From the NCBI GenBank assembly GCA_017530275.1, contig JAFXMP010000097.1:1-64000 (forward strand): 64,000 bases of DNA, in the 5' to 3' direction. Positions 10,742-20,194 of this stretch are shown here, piece after piece (position 1 is the stretch's first letter; each line of letters begins with the position of its first letter). A program made the translations under genes and the position numbers. Under the pieces are notes generated by a model. That model made no database searches. It was not told the origin of the DNA and saw nothing but the letters and a program-made list of their open reading frames with translations. This DNA comes from Clostridia bacterium (GTDB lineage: Bacteria > Bacillota_A > Clostridia > Christensenellales > Aristaeellaceae).

Positions 10742-11755
10742 TCAATAGTTGGCTTCCACGTAAGCCTTGTCAACCATCACGTAGTCAACCCAGTAGTAGT
10801 TCTGGATGTCTTCCCCGTTGAGCAGCTTCACAGCCACGTCCACAGCCGCGTGGCTCTGGCCGATGTGGTCGTTGAGAACGGTGCCGGTCATGTCGCCGTC
10901 ACGGATCAGGTCGATGGCTTCGGGCAGCGCGTCCACACCCAGCAGATAGATGTCTTCGCCCACCTTGCGGCCAGCGGTCAGAATGGCGGTGGAAGCGCCC
11001 AGGGCCATGCCATCGTTGTTGCAGAACACCACTTCGATCTTATCACCGAACTTGGTCAGAGCATTGGCGCAAAGCTCCTGGCCCTTGGTCTGGTCCCAGT
11101 TGCCCACCTGGTCGTCCAGGCATTCCACTTCGTAACCGGCGTCGGTCAGGGCTTTCACGGAGAATTCGGTGCGGTACTGGGCGTCGATGTTCTCGGGGTC
11201 GCCCTCGATCATGATGTAGCTGATCTTGCCGTCGCCGTTGATGTCGCCGTGGTCGGCCAGGTCGGCCACCATCTTGCCCTGGAAGGTGCCGCTCTGACGG
11301 GCGTCAGCGCCCACGTAGCAAACCTTGGCGTTGTCCAGGATGCCTTCATACGCTTCGTCGATGGTGTTGCCGTCGGCGTCGTAGGCCAGAGGCTCACGGT
11401 TGATCAGCACCAGGGGGATTTCAGCCGCCACGATCATATCGATCACGGCGTCGGCGGAAGAGGTCTGCACCAGGTTCAGGATGATTACATCCACGCCCTG
11501 GGTGATGAAGTTCTGCACCTGGTTGGTCTGCTCGGCCATGTCGTTCTTGCCGTCGGCCATGATGATTTCGTATTTCACGTCATCGGTTTCCAGGGTCTTG
11601 AAGTAGGCTTCGATCTCGTTGCGGTACAGGGTCATGAAGTTGTCCGTGTACTGATAGATGGATACGCCCACCTTATAGGTCTTTTCGGCGTGCACAACGC
11701 CGCAGAGACCCATGACCATGATGGCAGCCAGCAGGAACGCGAGGAACTTTTTCAT
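10742..11755 (-). CDS. mglB: Galactose/glucose-type periplasmic-binding protein
   Basis: Extracellular sugar receptor for the MglAC importer, 337 residues. A signal peptide (MKKFLAFLLAAIMVMGLCGV, cut after VHA) is followed by the two-lobed type 1 binding-protein fold: YKVGVSIYQYTDNFM, QTNQVQNFITQGVDVIILNLV, IPLVLINREPL, VVFCNNDGMALGAS and LLGVDALPEA, matching the galactose-binding branch. No convincing lipobox is seen; the cysteine in GLCG has a poor context, so anchoring to the membrane is uncertain. Start ATG follows AGGAGTGG. A near-consensus promoter lies upstream and makes this the first gene of the operon. Confidence 0.9.
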   Translation of the reverse strand: MKKFLAFLLAAIMVMGLCGVVHAEKTYKVGVSIYQYTDNFMTLYRNEIEAYFKTLETDDVKYEIIMADGKNDMAEQTNQVQNFITQGVDVIILNLVQTSSADAVIDMIVAAEIPLVLINREPLAYDADGNTIDEAYEGILDNAKVCYVGADARQSGTFQGKMVADLADHGDINGDGKISYIMIEGDPENIDAQYRTEFSVKALTDAGYEVECLDDQVGNWDQTKGQELCANALTKFGDKIEVVFCNNDGMALGASTAILTAGRKVGEDIYLLGVDALPEAIDLIRDGDMTGTVLNDHIGQSHAAVDVAVKLLNGEDIQNYYWVDYVMVDKAYVEANY

Positions 11756-11837
11756 AGAAAACCACTCCTTTTTATTTTATACGGCATCCGCCGCATTGGG
11801 TACACGACAAAAACGGTATATCCTTGAAAACGGACTC

Positions 11838-11866
11838 ATTATATCACCATTCCGGCTGATTGTCTA
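11838..11866 (-). promoter_or_regulatory. Sigma-A-type promoter of the mgl operon
   Basis: On the minus strand TAGACA (11861-11866) and TATAAT (11838-11843) are separated by 17 bases. This predicts a transcript start near 11831 and a leader of about 75 bases before mglB. The 11867-12036 remainder of the gap shows no gene. Confidence 0.75.
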
Positions 11867-12036
11867 CCAAAAATGTAGTTACTCACCGCCATTCTATTTG
11901 GAAGGTTTATACTGTTCTTCTCCCGTTCCAAGATTGAGCTTCCATATAATAACGGGGAAATTCAAATCTTGATATTCGGATGTGTGAAAACTGAGCAGCG
12001 TCTGGCCGAGATCATAGAGAAAATTGTGATGCATGT

Positions 12037-12372
12037 TCATTGATTGAAAAAATCCTTCCGCATGGGCGTGAAGATGTCCAGCAGCACGCCCTTTTCCAGG
12101 CAGACCGTGCCGTGGGGCAGGCCGGAGGGCACCACGATGGAATCGCCGGGATTCAGTTCCACGGCTTCATCCTCCACCGAATAGCTGAATTTGCCGGACA
12201 GCACATAACTGCATTGGGTGTGTGGATGAGTATGGACAGCACCCTCGGAGCCGGTTTCAAAGGCCACCTCCACGGACATGAGGTTTTCGTCGTAGGACAG
12301 GATGCGCCGGGTCACCCCGCCGCCCAGATCGATCAGCTTTTGTTCATTGTGAAGAGCAACTTTTCCTTTCAT
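12037..12372 (-). CDS. Small cupin-domain protein
   Basis: 111 residues forming a single cupin barrel. Motif 1 reads EGAVHTHPHTQCSYVLSG, with the His-x-His metal ligands and later Tyr/Gly, and motif 2 reads PGDSIVVPSGLPHGTVCLE with the final His. Such small cupins bind sugars or act as isomerases or regulators, but no specific activity can be read here. The start overlaps the stop of the GH38 gene as ATGA, so it is made with the mannosidase. It may handle a released sugar, which is inference. Confidence 0.85.
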   Translation of the reverse strand: MKGKVALHNEQKLIDLGGGVTRRILSYDENLMSVEVAFETGSEGAVHTHPHTQCSYVLSGKFSYSVEDEAVELNPGDSIVVPSGLPHGTVCLEKGVLLDIFTPMRKDFFNQ

Positions 12373-15371
12373 GCCTGAATCTCCTCCTTTTTCAGCGGGA
12401 TGCCCACCGTGATGATTTCAAAGGGCGAAACATACTTGGCGTCGAAGGGTTCCCCGTCTGCGTCTTCCAGCATGTTCATGGAATACACGCCTTGAGGGAA
12501 ACGTACCAAAGCGCGTCTTCCATCCTGCTCGGACAGGCGCAGCACCAGATATTTCCCATCCTCGGACATCTTCACGCTTTGCAGCCACAAGCCGCTTTCA
12601 CAAATGGATTTCCGCCAAGCTTCGGGCAGCTTCGGCGTTGCCTTGATGAGCGGCACGTTATAGGCGAAAGCCAAATTGTTGATCCCCGCCTGCACCGCGT
12701 CGCCCTCGTGGGGCACGATCAGGTATTTGATATTGTGCTTTCCCATGTCGCTGGTGATGTCGGGCCGGATGGTGGAGCGCAGCAGGCTCAGGCTCACTTC
12801 GCCGTCCTCGATGCCCACACCGTACTTGCCGCTGTTGATGACCGCCACCCCCGCGCCTGTTTCGGAAAGGTCGAACCACTTGTGGTGGCAGACCTCGAAC
12901 CGGGCCTGCTCCCAGGTGGTATTTTTGGTCAGGGGGCGCTTGACAAACCCCACGCTGGTATCGCAAACCAGCTCCCGGGTGAGGACATTGGGGCCGAAAT
13001 TCACCTTCATCAGCCGGTGCTTTTCCTGCCAGTCCACGATGTGCTCCACCTCGATAGCCCGGCTGTCCCGGAACAGGCGGATCACCATGCGCCAGGTATT
13101 CTTTTCTGTGGCGAAATCCACAGTGAACTCGGCGGAAACCCCGTCTTGATAGGTGAGGCGCACTTTTTCAGTGATGGGCAGATCGATTTCCACGTCCCTG
13201 TAATTGGGCAGGATATCCCAGGCGTCATACATACCGGGGTTATCGGCCCACAGGTGCAGCTTGTTAAATCCCCGATCGTCCCGTACCCATTGACGGCTCC
13301 CGTCTTTCTCCCACCAGGATGTGATGCTGCCATCCTGATGCAGGCACAGGCGGTACAGGGGCGTATCGATGAGCAAATCGCCTTCGTCATGGATTGAAGA
13401 AACGGCCAGCCAGTTTTCCGCGCCCGCCAGCGGTTTCACCGTTCCGGCGGTCAGGCCAGGCAGGTTGGGCCGGGCCCAGAAGCCCTTTACTCCCTCCCGG
13501 AGGATGGGGCCGTTTTCGTCGGGAATGAAGGTGAGCATGTCCCGGTCAAAAGGCAGAGAATTAAACCAGGAATCGGCAGCATGCTTTGCCAAAATTGCGT
13601 CCAGCTTTTGCTCGATTTCTGCGTAATCCGCCATGGCGTCCTCGTACACGGGATGGATGTGGGAGCCGGGCAGAATATCGTGGAACTGGTTCAGCAGCAG
13701 CTTTTTCCAGCAGTCCCGCAGTGTATCGGAGGGATAGGGCGCGCCGTTCCAGGCGGCGAACGCGCAGATCATTTCCGCTTCCCGGAGCTTGAATTCCAGG
13801 GCCCGGTTCATTTTTTTCAGGTTGGATTTGGTGGTGAAGGTGCCCCGGTGCATTTCCAAATACAGTTCTCCGTCCCACACGGCCAGCTTTTGATTGTCCT
13901 TCAAATTTTTGTGCAGGAAATCCGCCCCGCCGGTCATTTCGGTCTTGGGCATCACCGACACCTTGGGGAAGCGCCGCACCATTTCCAGCATTTCTTCCGT
14001 CACGCCGCTGCCCCCGTCGCCGTACCCATACATGGACAGGGTTTGTCCGCCTACCTCCTTGTCCTGATACGCTTCCCAATTCCCCTGAATCTGGCTGGGC
14101 ATATTCCAGGTGATGAAGTGGGTGGGAGGCACGCAGGCGTACACCTGGCTTCCGTCGATGCCCTTCCAGATAAAATTATTGTGGGGGAAGCGATTGGTGT
14201 CGTTCCAGGTTGACATTTTGTTGGAAACGAAGTAATCCACTTTGCTTTTTTTCATGATCTGGGGCATGATCCAGGAATTGCCGAATACGTCCGGCAGCCA
14301 GGCGTTATCCACCGTTATGCCGAACTTTTCCCGGAAATAATGCTGGCCGTACAGGAATTGGCGGATCAGGCTTTCGGCGGCGGGTATGTTGCAGTCCGGT
14401 TCCACGTACATGGCCCCCACGGGCTCGAACTGGCCGGAAGCGATTTTTTCCTTTAATTCTTCAAACAGCTCAGGATAGTATTTTTCCAGCGTTTCATAGG
14501 TGTAGGCCTGGGTGTGGGCGAAGCGGAATTCGGGGTACTTGTCCATCAGGCGCAGCTGGATCAGCACGGTGCGGGCGTTTTTCTGCACCGCGTGGATGCG
14601 CCGCCAATAGTAGGCAATGTCCAGGTGGGAATGACCCACCAGGGCCACGTCGCCGCTGCCCTTAAAATCGGTGTTAGCGTAAATCGTTTTTTCGATGTGC
14701 GCCGCCGCTTCGTCCACGCCCTCCCAGGTGTCAAAGTCGATCTTGTCCAGGGCACGGCTGAGCTCCGCGAACAGGAATTTGCGATAGTCTTCATTAAAAT
14801 ACTCGCTGTGGGCGATGTCCAGGAGCAGGATATAGTCATAAATCAGGGACTGTACGTTTTCCCGGATGGTGCAAAGATACGCCCCCTCAAAAATCTGGCG
14901 GCAGCCCCGCTTGCTCATAACGGCGTCGTTCCGCTCGTCATCCGGCTTGGAGCGGTTATAGGCTTCAATTTCAATGGTCAAATCGTCCCTATCGATGTAG
15001 GGATTCAGCAGGATGCGGTCCCGGTTGGGATCGATGCCGCCCACATATTTCCCATTGATCTTCACGATCATTTCCGCGGCGGTTTTCAGAGAAAAATACA
15101 CGTCCCGGCCCTGAAACTTCGGCGGAATGACGGCATGGCCCTTGATGAACACAGTGCCGTCGGGAGTGAAATACATATCGCCGTTTTTCAGGGGACGTTC
15201 CTCGCCGTCCAGGTACATATATTCGTTTTCGCTGATCTGGCGGGCGTCCCGAATGGTCAGCTCCGTGATTTCCGTTTTTTCTTCATAGACGCCCCGCTGC
15301 AGCCAGCCAAAGCGCAGGTCCGTCCATTCCTCGGGCCGCATGGAACGCCGGATCACTTTGATATGTGCCAT
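12369..15371 (-). CDS. GH38-family alpha-mannosidase
   Basis: Hydrolyses alpha-mannosidic linkages, a retaining zinc enzyme. In the 1000 residues an N-terminal beta domain (1-235) precedes the catalytic barrel with the zinc motif GHSHLDIAYYW (residues 246-256), MYVEPDCNIPAAESL, and WLPDVFG with the likely nucleophile Asp361. Large C-terminal beta domains follow, ending FEIITVGIPLKKEE. There is no signal peptide, so it acts in the cytoplasm on imported mannosides. It is flanked by a NifU-like gene (15 bases upstream) and overlaps the cupin. The divergent AraC regulator and Lpl importers are plausible suppliers of its substrate. Confidence 0.95.
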   Translation of the reverse strand: MAHIKVIRRSMRPEEWTDLRFGWLQRGVYEEKTEITELTIRDARQISENEYMYLDGEERPLKNGDMYFTPDGTVFIKGHAVIPPKFQGRDVYFSLKTAAEMIVKINGKYVGGIDPNRDRILLNPYIDRDDLTIEIEAYNRSKPDDERNDAVMSKRGCRQIFEGAYLCTIRENVQSLIYDYILLLDIAHSEYFNEDYRKFLFAELSRALDKIDFDTWEGVDEAAAHIEKTIYANTDFKGSGDVALVGHSHLDIAYYWRRIHAVQKNARTVLIQLRLMDKYPEFRFAHTQAYTYETLEKYYPELFEELKEKIASGQFEPVGAMYVEPDCNIPAAESLIRQFLYGQHYFREKFGITVDNAWLPDVFGNSWIMPQIMKKSKVDYFVSNKMSTWNDTNRFPHNNFIWKGIDGSQVYACVPPTHFITWNMPSQIQGNWEAYQDKEVGGQTLSMYGYGDGGSGVTEEMLEMVRRFPKVSVMPKTEMTGGADFLHKNLKDNQKLAVWDGELYLEMHRGTFTTKSNLKKMNRALEFKLREAEMICAFAAWNGAPYPSDTLRDCWKKLLLNQFHDILPGSHIHPVYEDAMADYAEIEQKLDAILAKHAADSWFNSLPFDRDMLTFIPDENGPILREGVKGFWARPNLPGLTAGTVKPLAGAENWLAVSSIHDEGDLLIDTPLYRLCLHQDGSITSWWEKDGSRQWVRDDRGFNKLHLWADNPGMYDAWDILPNYRDVEIDLPITEKVRLTYQDGVSAEFTVDFATEKNTWRMVIRLFRDSRAIEVEHIVDWQEKHRLMKVNFGPNVLTRELVCDTSVGFVKRPLTKNTTWEQARFEVCHHKWFDLSETGAGVAVINSGKYGVGIEDGEVSLSLLRSTIRPDITSDMGKHNIKYLIVPHEGDAVQAGINNLAFAYNVPLIKATPKLPEAWRKSICESGLWLQSVKMSEDGKYLVLRLSEQDGRRALVRFPQGVYSMNMLEDADGEPFDAKYVSPFEIITVGIPLKKEEIQA

Positions 15372-15386
15372 CGCTTTCTCCTCCCA

Positions 15387-15623
15387 TCAGCCCCGATCCC
15401 AGAAGAAGGGTTTTTTGCGAACCGGGATCACCTTAACTATTTTCCCCAGATCAGTTTCGATTTTTTGTTCGATCCAAGCCGTACAGCGATTCAGGATAGC
15501 GCATTTGGAACACTCCCCCCGGAAAACGAGGGTGAGCCTGTCCCCCTGCAGAGCTTGAAATTCCACCCATCCGCCATCTCCCTGGATGCGAGGGGCTATG
15601 TATTCCTGAATATATTGTTCCAT
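15387..15623 (-). CDS. NifU C-terminal-like protein
   Basis: 78 residues resembling the NifU C-terminal domain used in iron-sulfur cluster assembly: GDGGWVEFQALQGDRLTLVF, then GECSKCAILNRCTAWIE with the C-x2-C pair (Cys38, Cys41) and an extra Cys47. ATG 15623 is chosen although its AAGGAG lies 13 bases away, because the predicted transcript start (about 15662) excludes the longer open frame that begins at 15698. It is the first gene of the GH38 operon, an unusual partner, and its role there is unknown. Confidence 0.72.
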   Translation of the reverse strand: MEQYIQEYIAPRIQGDGGWVEFQALQGDRLTLVFRGECSKCAILNRCTAWIEQKIETDLGKIVKVIPVRKKPFFWDRG

Positions 15624-15668
15624 TTTTTTGTACACGCTCCTTATCCATATGAAGGTCCAAGCATTTTC

Positions 15669-15698
15669 ATTATATACGAAAAAGCGCGGGCTTTGCAA
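15669..15698 (-). promoter_or_regulatory. Promoter of the NifU-like/GH38/cupin operon
   Basis: On the minus strand TTGCAA (15693-15698) and TATAAT (15669-15674) are 18 bases apart. The -10 is perfect and the -35 is moderate. It stands back to back with the regulator promoter at 15798, so a shared control region of about 100 bases lies between them. Confidence 0.6.
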
Positions 15699-15797
15699 GC
15701 CTTCCTTTTCTGGTCAGTGGAACTGATTGCGAATTTACTCGTTTTTTCAACGTTTTTTCAATATGTTTTTCGATATGCTCGTTTTGTGAGAAAAGGA

Positions 15798-15826
15798 ATG
15801 ACAAAACACGGGTTCTATGCTATAAT
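15798..15826 (+). promoter_or_regulatory. Promoter of the AraC-family regulator
   Basis: ATGACA (15798-15803), 17 bases, TATAAT (15821-15826). One mismatch in the -35. The expected start near 15833 leaves about 80 bases of leader before the GGAGG-led ATG at 15914. Confidence 0.72.
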
Positions 15827-15913
15827 CCAAATATTCCGTCATTTATGGCAGAAACGATAGAAGCATAAGGTTTGAACGAAACAGCATTAGCCTTTATCCC
15901 CTTGGAGGCTTAA

Positions 15914-18190
15914 ATGAAACGAGATCAGAGACGATGGCTGCCCCGCTACAGAGTGCAAGTGCAGATAACGCTTCTTCTGCTGATTTTTACGATCGTGACC
16001 ACTTTGGCCACAGGCTGGATTATTTACGAGCAGGTTTCCGAACAGGTGATTAAGGACGCGTGGGAACAGCAAGCGTCCCTGCTGGAAAGCGCGTGCATGT
16101 CGCTGAATCAGCAGATCGAACAGATGCGTTCCTTTACCTGGCAGCTGAGCAATCACAGCGGCGTGGAAATGTATCTGCATTTGAAAGAGCAGACGCCCAA
16201 AAACATACTGACAAAAAAGGAGATCATTGACCTGCTGCAGGAGATGAAGGGCTTTAGCAGCACGCTCAGCGATATCGGCTTTTATTCGGAAGGGCTCGAC
16301 ATGACGATCACAGCCGAAAGCAGCTACCCGTCGGACGATTATTTCAGCCGTATCGACGGCATATCGCTGTCGGACATGCTCCAGCTCCGCGAACAGACCA
16401 ATCATATCGCCCTCTGCGATTTTGTGGGAAAGGCCATCATTTCCCGAATCATCAGCAACGACCACGTGCTGGTTTTTATCAGCAGTCTTCCGTTGAACAG
16501 CATACAGGGAAAAAGCTACGCCTTTTTCCACCTGCCGGAGGAAAAACTGCTGTCCTGTCTTCCGGAAAGCGAGAGGGGCGTTCTCCTGCTGTGCAACCGG
16601 TCGGGGAACCCTGTGATTTCCCATGCGGATGATCTGTACGGCGAAGTCAGCCGCATCTACATGGCCTCCCCCCAGAACCACATCAGCGTCCATGGCTCGG
16701 AATACGGCGTACTGGCAAAGGAAACGTCGTCAGCCGGGCTTACCTGCATGGCCATCGTTCCCTACCGCGATCTGCTCCGGCCCACCGTGCGCCTGCGCAG
16801 GATCGTGACGCTCGTAATGGGTCTGTGCATGGCGGGCGGACTGATCGGCGCCATTCTGGCGGGCAAACGCCTGTATACGCCCCTGGAAAGGCTGCTGGAA
16901 AGCGTGAAGCATCTGCGCATCAGCCTTCCCGACGGAGGGAAGGCTAACGAATACAAGCTGCTGGACGACGCGATTCATTTGATTTCCGATGAAAACCACG
17001 CCCTGTCCCTTAGCAATCAGGAGATCAACCGTCTTTTGAAAAACCGCCTGCTCAGCGATTGGATGGAAGGACGTTTGCGGAATGACGCCGCCCAGGCTCT
17101 GGCCAAGGTTCAAGTGAGCTTTCCCTTTGACCGGATACAAATCGCCGTGATGGAAGTAAACCAGCGGGCGCTGGAGCATATGGAGAAAACGGCGGGCATT
17201 TGCGCCGCCGATCAGATCGAAGCGCTGGCGTCGAAAAACGATATGGGTTCCATGCGCGTCTTTTGCGCTCAGCGAATGGACGGGAAGCTGCTGGTGCTTT
17301 TTAATCTCGATTCCGGGCATCCCTCCCCCGAAACCATTTACGCTTTCCTGAACCAGGCCAGGCGTGAAATCTTCCGCGACATTCCCTGCGGCGTCGGCGT
17401 CGGCAGGGCATATAACATTCAGCGGGCTTCCGATTCGCTGGTTGACGCCGTGTCGGCGCTGAACAGCGGAAACGGTATGAGCGACATCGCCCTGTGTCTT
17501 GCGGAAGATATCCCCGATGCGCCGGACATGGAATATACGCTGAACGCGGAACAAAGGCTGATCAACCAAATGCTCAGCGGCAGGAAAGAAGAAGCGGCCG
17601 CTACGCTGCACGCTTTCTTCGCTTCGGATACAGGAGCCTCCATGCCCCGTTCCAGCCTGGTGCAGGCCCTTCTGTTCACCGCGCGGCGCGCCGCCTGCCA
17701 GGCGGGCGTGGAGGATCAGTTCACAGGATTTTTGGAGCGGGCGGGTTTCCGGGCGGACGATATGCTCATGGAGCAGCATACGGAAGAAAGGCTGTGCCAG
17801 GTGTTTTTTTCGGTAATGGACTGCATGAACGCGGATACTTCGTCCCAGGAAGAGAAACAGTACGCAAAACTGACAAAATATATTCAGGATGAATACTGCC
17901 GCGATATTTCCCTGGAAACGGTCAGCGAAGCGCTTTCCATGTCTCCCAGCTATATCGGGCTGCTGTTCAGGCGGGTGGCCGGAACAAGCTTCCTGAAATA
18001 TCTGACGGACGCCCGGATCGCGGAAACAAAGCGGCTGCTCCTGACCACCGACCTGACCTTGCGGGAAATCGGGCAGAGGGTGGGCATTGAAAACCAGAAT
18101 ACGCTGATCCGCACCTTCAAAAAAGCGGAGGGGATCACGCCGGGACAGTTCAGAATGGCGAATTCGTCGATCCATTCGCAGAATGGATGA
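15914..18190 (+). CDS. Transmembrane AraC-family transcriptional regulator
   Basis: 758 residues: a sensor and a DNA-binding domain in one chain. A basic N-terminus and first membrane helix (about 17-39) lead to a long extracytoplasmic region of the dCache kind (about 40-293), then a second membrane helix (about 294-316, LVMGLCMAGGLIGAILAG), a linker or degenerate GGDEF-like region, and a C-terminal AraC double helix-turn-helix (about 655-750, with ISLETVSEALSMSPSYIGLLF and LREIGQRVGIENQNTLIRTF). Proteins of this plan sit beside Lpl/YtcQ-type importers in Firmicutes and control them without a separate kinase. It precedes two such importers and is divergent from the GH38 operon, so both may be targets. 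Confidence 0.9.
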   Translation: MKRDQRRWLPRYRVQVQITLLLLIFTIVTTLATGWIIYEQVSEQVIKDAWEQQASLLESACMSLNQQIEQMRSFTWQLSNHSGVEMYLHLKEQTPKNILTKKEIIDLLQEMKGFSSTLSDIGFYSEGLDMTITAESSYPSDDYFSRIDGISLSDMLQLREQTNHIALCDFVGKAIISRIISNDHVLVFISSLPLNSIQGKSYAFFHLPEEKLLSCLPESERGVLLLCNRSGNPVISHADDLYGEVSRIYMASPQNHISVHGSEYGVLAKETSSAGLTCMAIVPYRDLLRPTVRLRRIVTLVMGLCMAGGLIGAILAGKRLYTPLERLLESVKHLRISLPDGGKANEYKLLDDAIHLISDENHALSLSNQEINRLLKNRLLSDWMEGRLRNDAAQALAKVQVSFPFDRIQIAVMEVNQRALEHMEKTAGICAADQIEALASKNDMGSMRVFCAQRMDGKLLVLFNLDSGHPSPETIYAFLNQARREIFRDIPCGVGVGRAYNIQRASDSLVDAVSALNSGNGMSDIALCLAEDIPDAPDMEYTLNAEQRLINQMLSGRKEEAAATLHAFFASDTGASMPRSSLVQALLFTARRAACQAGVEDQFTGFLERAGFRADDMLMEQHTEERLCQVFFSVMDCMNADTSSQEEKQYAKLTKYIQDEYCRDISLETVSEALSMSPSYIGLLFRRVAGTSFLKYLTDARIAETKRLLLTTDLTLREIGQRVGIENQNTLIRTFKKAEGITPGQFRMANSSIHSQNG

Positions 18191-18281
18191 TGCCTTCCCA
18201 CCGGATTGGAAGGCAGATTCGTGAAAAACACCATAGAAAAAAACAGTTCGTTAGTGTTATTATATGGTGGGGGTGAAATGG

Positions 18282-19220
18282 ATGCAAAATAAACGGGCTA
18301 TGCGTTTGAAACAGCGTGTGCTTTTATTCCGCAGGATATGGGCCGCAAGAAATCTGTATCTGATGTTTTTTCCTGTCTTTTTGTATTATGTTATATTCCG
18401 CTACGCTCCCATGGGGGGACTGGTGATCGCGTTTAAGGATTATAACGCTTTCCTGGGCTTTGACAGAAGCCCGTGGGTGGGACTCAAGTTTTTTAATCAG
18501 TTTTTTCATTCCATTTATTTGTGGCGGCTGGTACGCAACACCCTTTTGATCAATCTGTATGATCTTGTATTCAATTTTCCGGCTTCCATTCTTTTGGCGC
18601 TGCTGCTGAACGAAGTGCAAAACAGGCGCATCAAAAAAGTGGCGCAGACCATTACCTATCTTCCTTATTTTATTTCCTCCGTGGTCATCGCCAGTATGGT
18701 GGTGCAGTTTCTTTCGCCCTCCAGCGGCATCATCAATCATATCATTGCCTCGCTGGGCGGGGAAAGACAATACTTCATGACGCAGGCTGGTTCGTTCCGC
18801 ACGATTTATACCATCATGAATCTGTGGAAAAACATCGGCTGGAATTCCATCATTTTTTTGGCCGCCATCAGCGGCATCAACGCGGAGCTGTATGAGGCCT
18901 GCATGATCGACGGCGGGGGGTATCTGCGCCGGATGTGGCATATCACGCTTCCCGGCATCGCCAGCACCATCGTGGTGCTGATCATCATGCGCCTGGGCCA
19001 TATCATGGATGCCGGGTATGAAACCATTATGCTGCTGCAAAACAACGCCAATCTGGAAACCAGCGACGTGATCGGCACTTACGTGTACCGCAGAGGACTG
19101 CGAGGCGGGGAATACAGCTATGCCACCGCTGTCGGCATGTTCCAAAGCGTGATCGGGTTTGCCATGGTGATCCTGGCGAACTATCTCAGCCGCAGGTACA
19201 GCGAAACCAGTCTGTGGTAA
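18282..19220 (+). CDS. LplB-type sugar ABC transporter permease (system 1)
   Basis: One of two channel subunits of an oligosaccharide importer of the CUT1 Lpl/YtcP group, 312 residues with about six membrane helices. Family marks are LMFFPVFLYYVIFRYAPMGG near the N-terminus, AFKDYN, and the ATPase-docking loop YEACMIDGGGYLRRMWHITLP. ATG 18282 follows GGTGGGGGTG at six bases; in-frame ATG 18264 overlaps that site and is less likely. It overlaps no neighbour and is followed 14 bases later by its partner permease. Confidence 0.92.
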   Translation: MQNKRAMRLKQRVLLFRRIWAARNLYLMFFPVFLYYVIFRYAPMGGLVIAFKDYNAFLGFDRSPWVGLKFFNQFFHSIYLWRLVRNTLLINLYDLVFNFPASILLALLLNEVQNRRIKKVAQTITYLPYFISSVVIASMVVQFLSPSSGIINHIIASLGGERQYFMTQAGSFRTIYTIMNLWKNIGWNSIIFLAAISGINAELYEACMIDGGGYLRRMWHITLPGIASTIVVLIIMRLGHIMDAGYETIMLLQNNANLETSDVIGTYVYRRGLRGGEYSYATAVGMFQSVIGFAMVILANYLSRRYSETSLW

Positions 19221-19234
19221 AGGAGGGAAACGGC

Positions 19235-20128
19235 ATGACAGCGGGAATTTCCAGACATTCTAACCGGATCAGGGTATCCGCAGGCAGGAAAGCATTTCTG
19301 GCGGTCAATACGGTCGTGCTGCTGCTGCTGTGCGCCGCCATGCTGTATCCGGTCGTTTTCGTCACCGCGGCCTCCTTTTCGGAAGAAACGGCCATTTTGA
19401 AAGGCGAAGTATCTATTCTCCCGGTACGGTCGCACGTAAAAGCTTATGAAAAAGTTTTCAATTATCCGCTGCTGTGGCGCAGCTACGGGAACACGCTCCT
19501 GTATACCGGCCTCGGCACGCTGATCAACCTGGTGCTGACCGTATTCGGCGCCTGGGCCCTGAGCCAGAAAAAAATGGTGGGGCGCAGGTTCCTGATGCTG
19601 ATGTGCACCTTCACCATGTTTTTCAACGGCGGCATGATCCCCACCTTCCTGGTGATCAAGGAATTGAGGCTGCTCAATACCATTTGGGCGATCCTGCTGC
19701 CCGGCGCGGTAAGCACCTATAACATGATCCTCATGCGCACCTTTTTCCTGGCGATCCCCCAAAGCCTGGTGGAAGCGGCGGAACTGGACGGATGCAGTGA
19801 TTTTGGGGTGCTGTTCCGCGTGGTGCTGCCTTTGAGTCTGGCCAGCCTGATGACCATCGGCATGTTCTATGCCGTGGCGCACTGGAACAGCTATTTCACC
19901 GCCGTGCTGTACTTGAGCAAACCGGAGCTGTACCCGCTGCAGATCATCCTGCGGCAGGTGGTGCTGATGAATGAAATCGTGGAAAACGCCTCCAGCACGG
20001 AAAACGTAATGGCAGAAGGAATCAAATACGCCACCATCGTCGTGGCCATGCTGCCCATGCTGTGCATTTATCCCTTTGTGCAGCGCTATTTCGTCAAAGG
20101 CGTTATGATCGGCTCCGTGAAGGAGTAA
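19235..20128 (+). CDS. LplC/YtcP-type sugar ABC transporter permease (system 1)
   Basis: Second channel subunit, 297 residues. Shows the family N-terminus (KAFLAVNTVVLLLLCAAMLY), TMFFNGGMIPTFLVIKELRLL, the docking loop VEAAELDGCSDFGVLFRVVLP, and the characteristic C-terminus PFVQRYFVKGVMIGSVKE. ATG 19235 is preceded by AAGGAGGG. It probably pairs with the permease upstream and the binding protein downstream. No dedicated ATPase is encoded nearby; CUT1 systems of this type usually share an MsmK-like ATPase encoded elsewhere. Confidence 0.92.
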   Translation: MTAGISRHSNRIRVSAGRKAFLAVNTVVLLLLCAAMLYPVVFVTAASFSEETAILKGEVSILPVRSHVKAYEKVFNYPLLWRSYGNTLLYTGLGTLINLVLTVFGAWALSQKKMVGRRFLMLMCTFTMFFNGGMIPTFLVIKELRLLNTIWAILLPGAVSTYNMILMRTFFLAIPQSLVEAAELDGCSDFGVLFRVVLPLSLASLMTIGMFYAVAHWNSYFTAVLYLSKPELYPLQIILRQVVLMNEIVENASSTENVMAEGIKYATIVVAMLPMLCIYPFVQRYFVKGVMIGSVKE

Positions 20129-20144
20129 TACGTTTCGATACAGT

Positions 20145-20163
20145 GCCCCGTGGGCTGCGGGGC
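20145..20163 (+). terminator. Hairpin before the system 1 binding-protein gene
   Basis: GCCCCG (20145-20150) pairs with CGGGGC (20158-20163) over a seven-base loop. There is no T run, so it is a leader or processing hairpin rather than a strong terminator. Confidence 0.45.
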
Positions 20164-20194
20164 CTAAAATACAAAAACCGAAGGAGGTTGTCCC

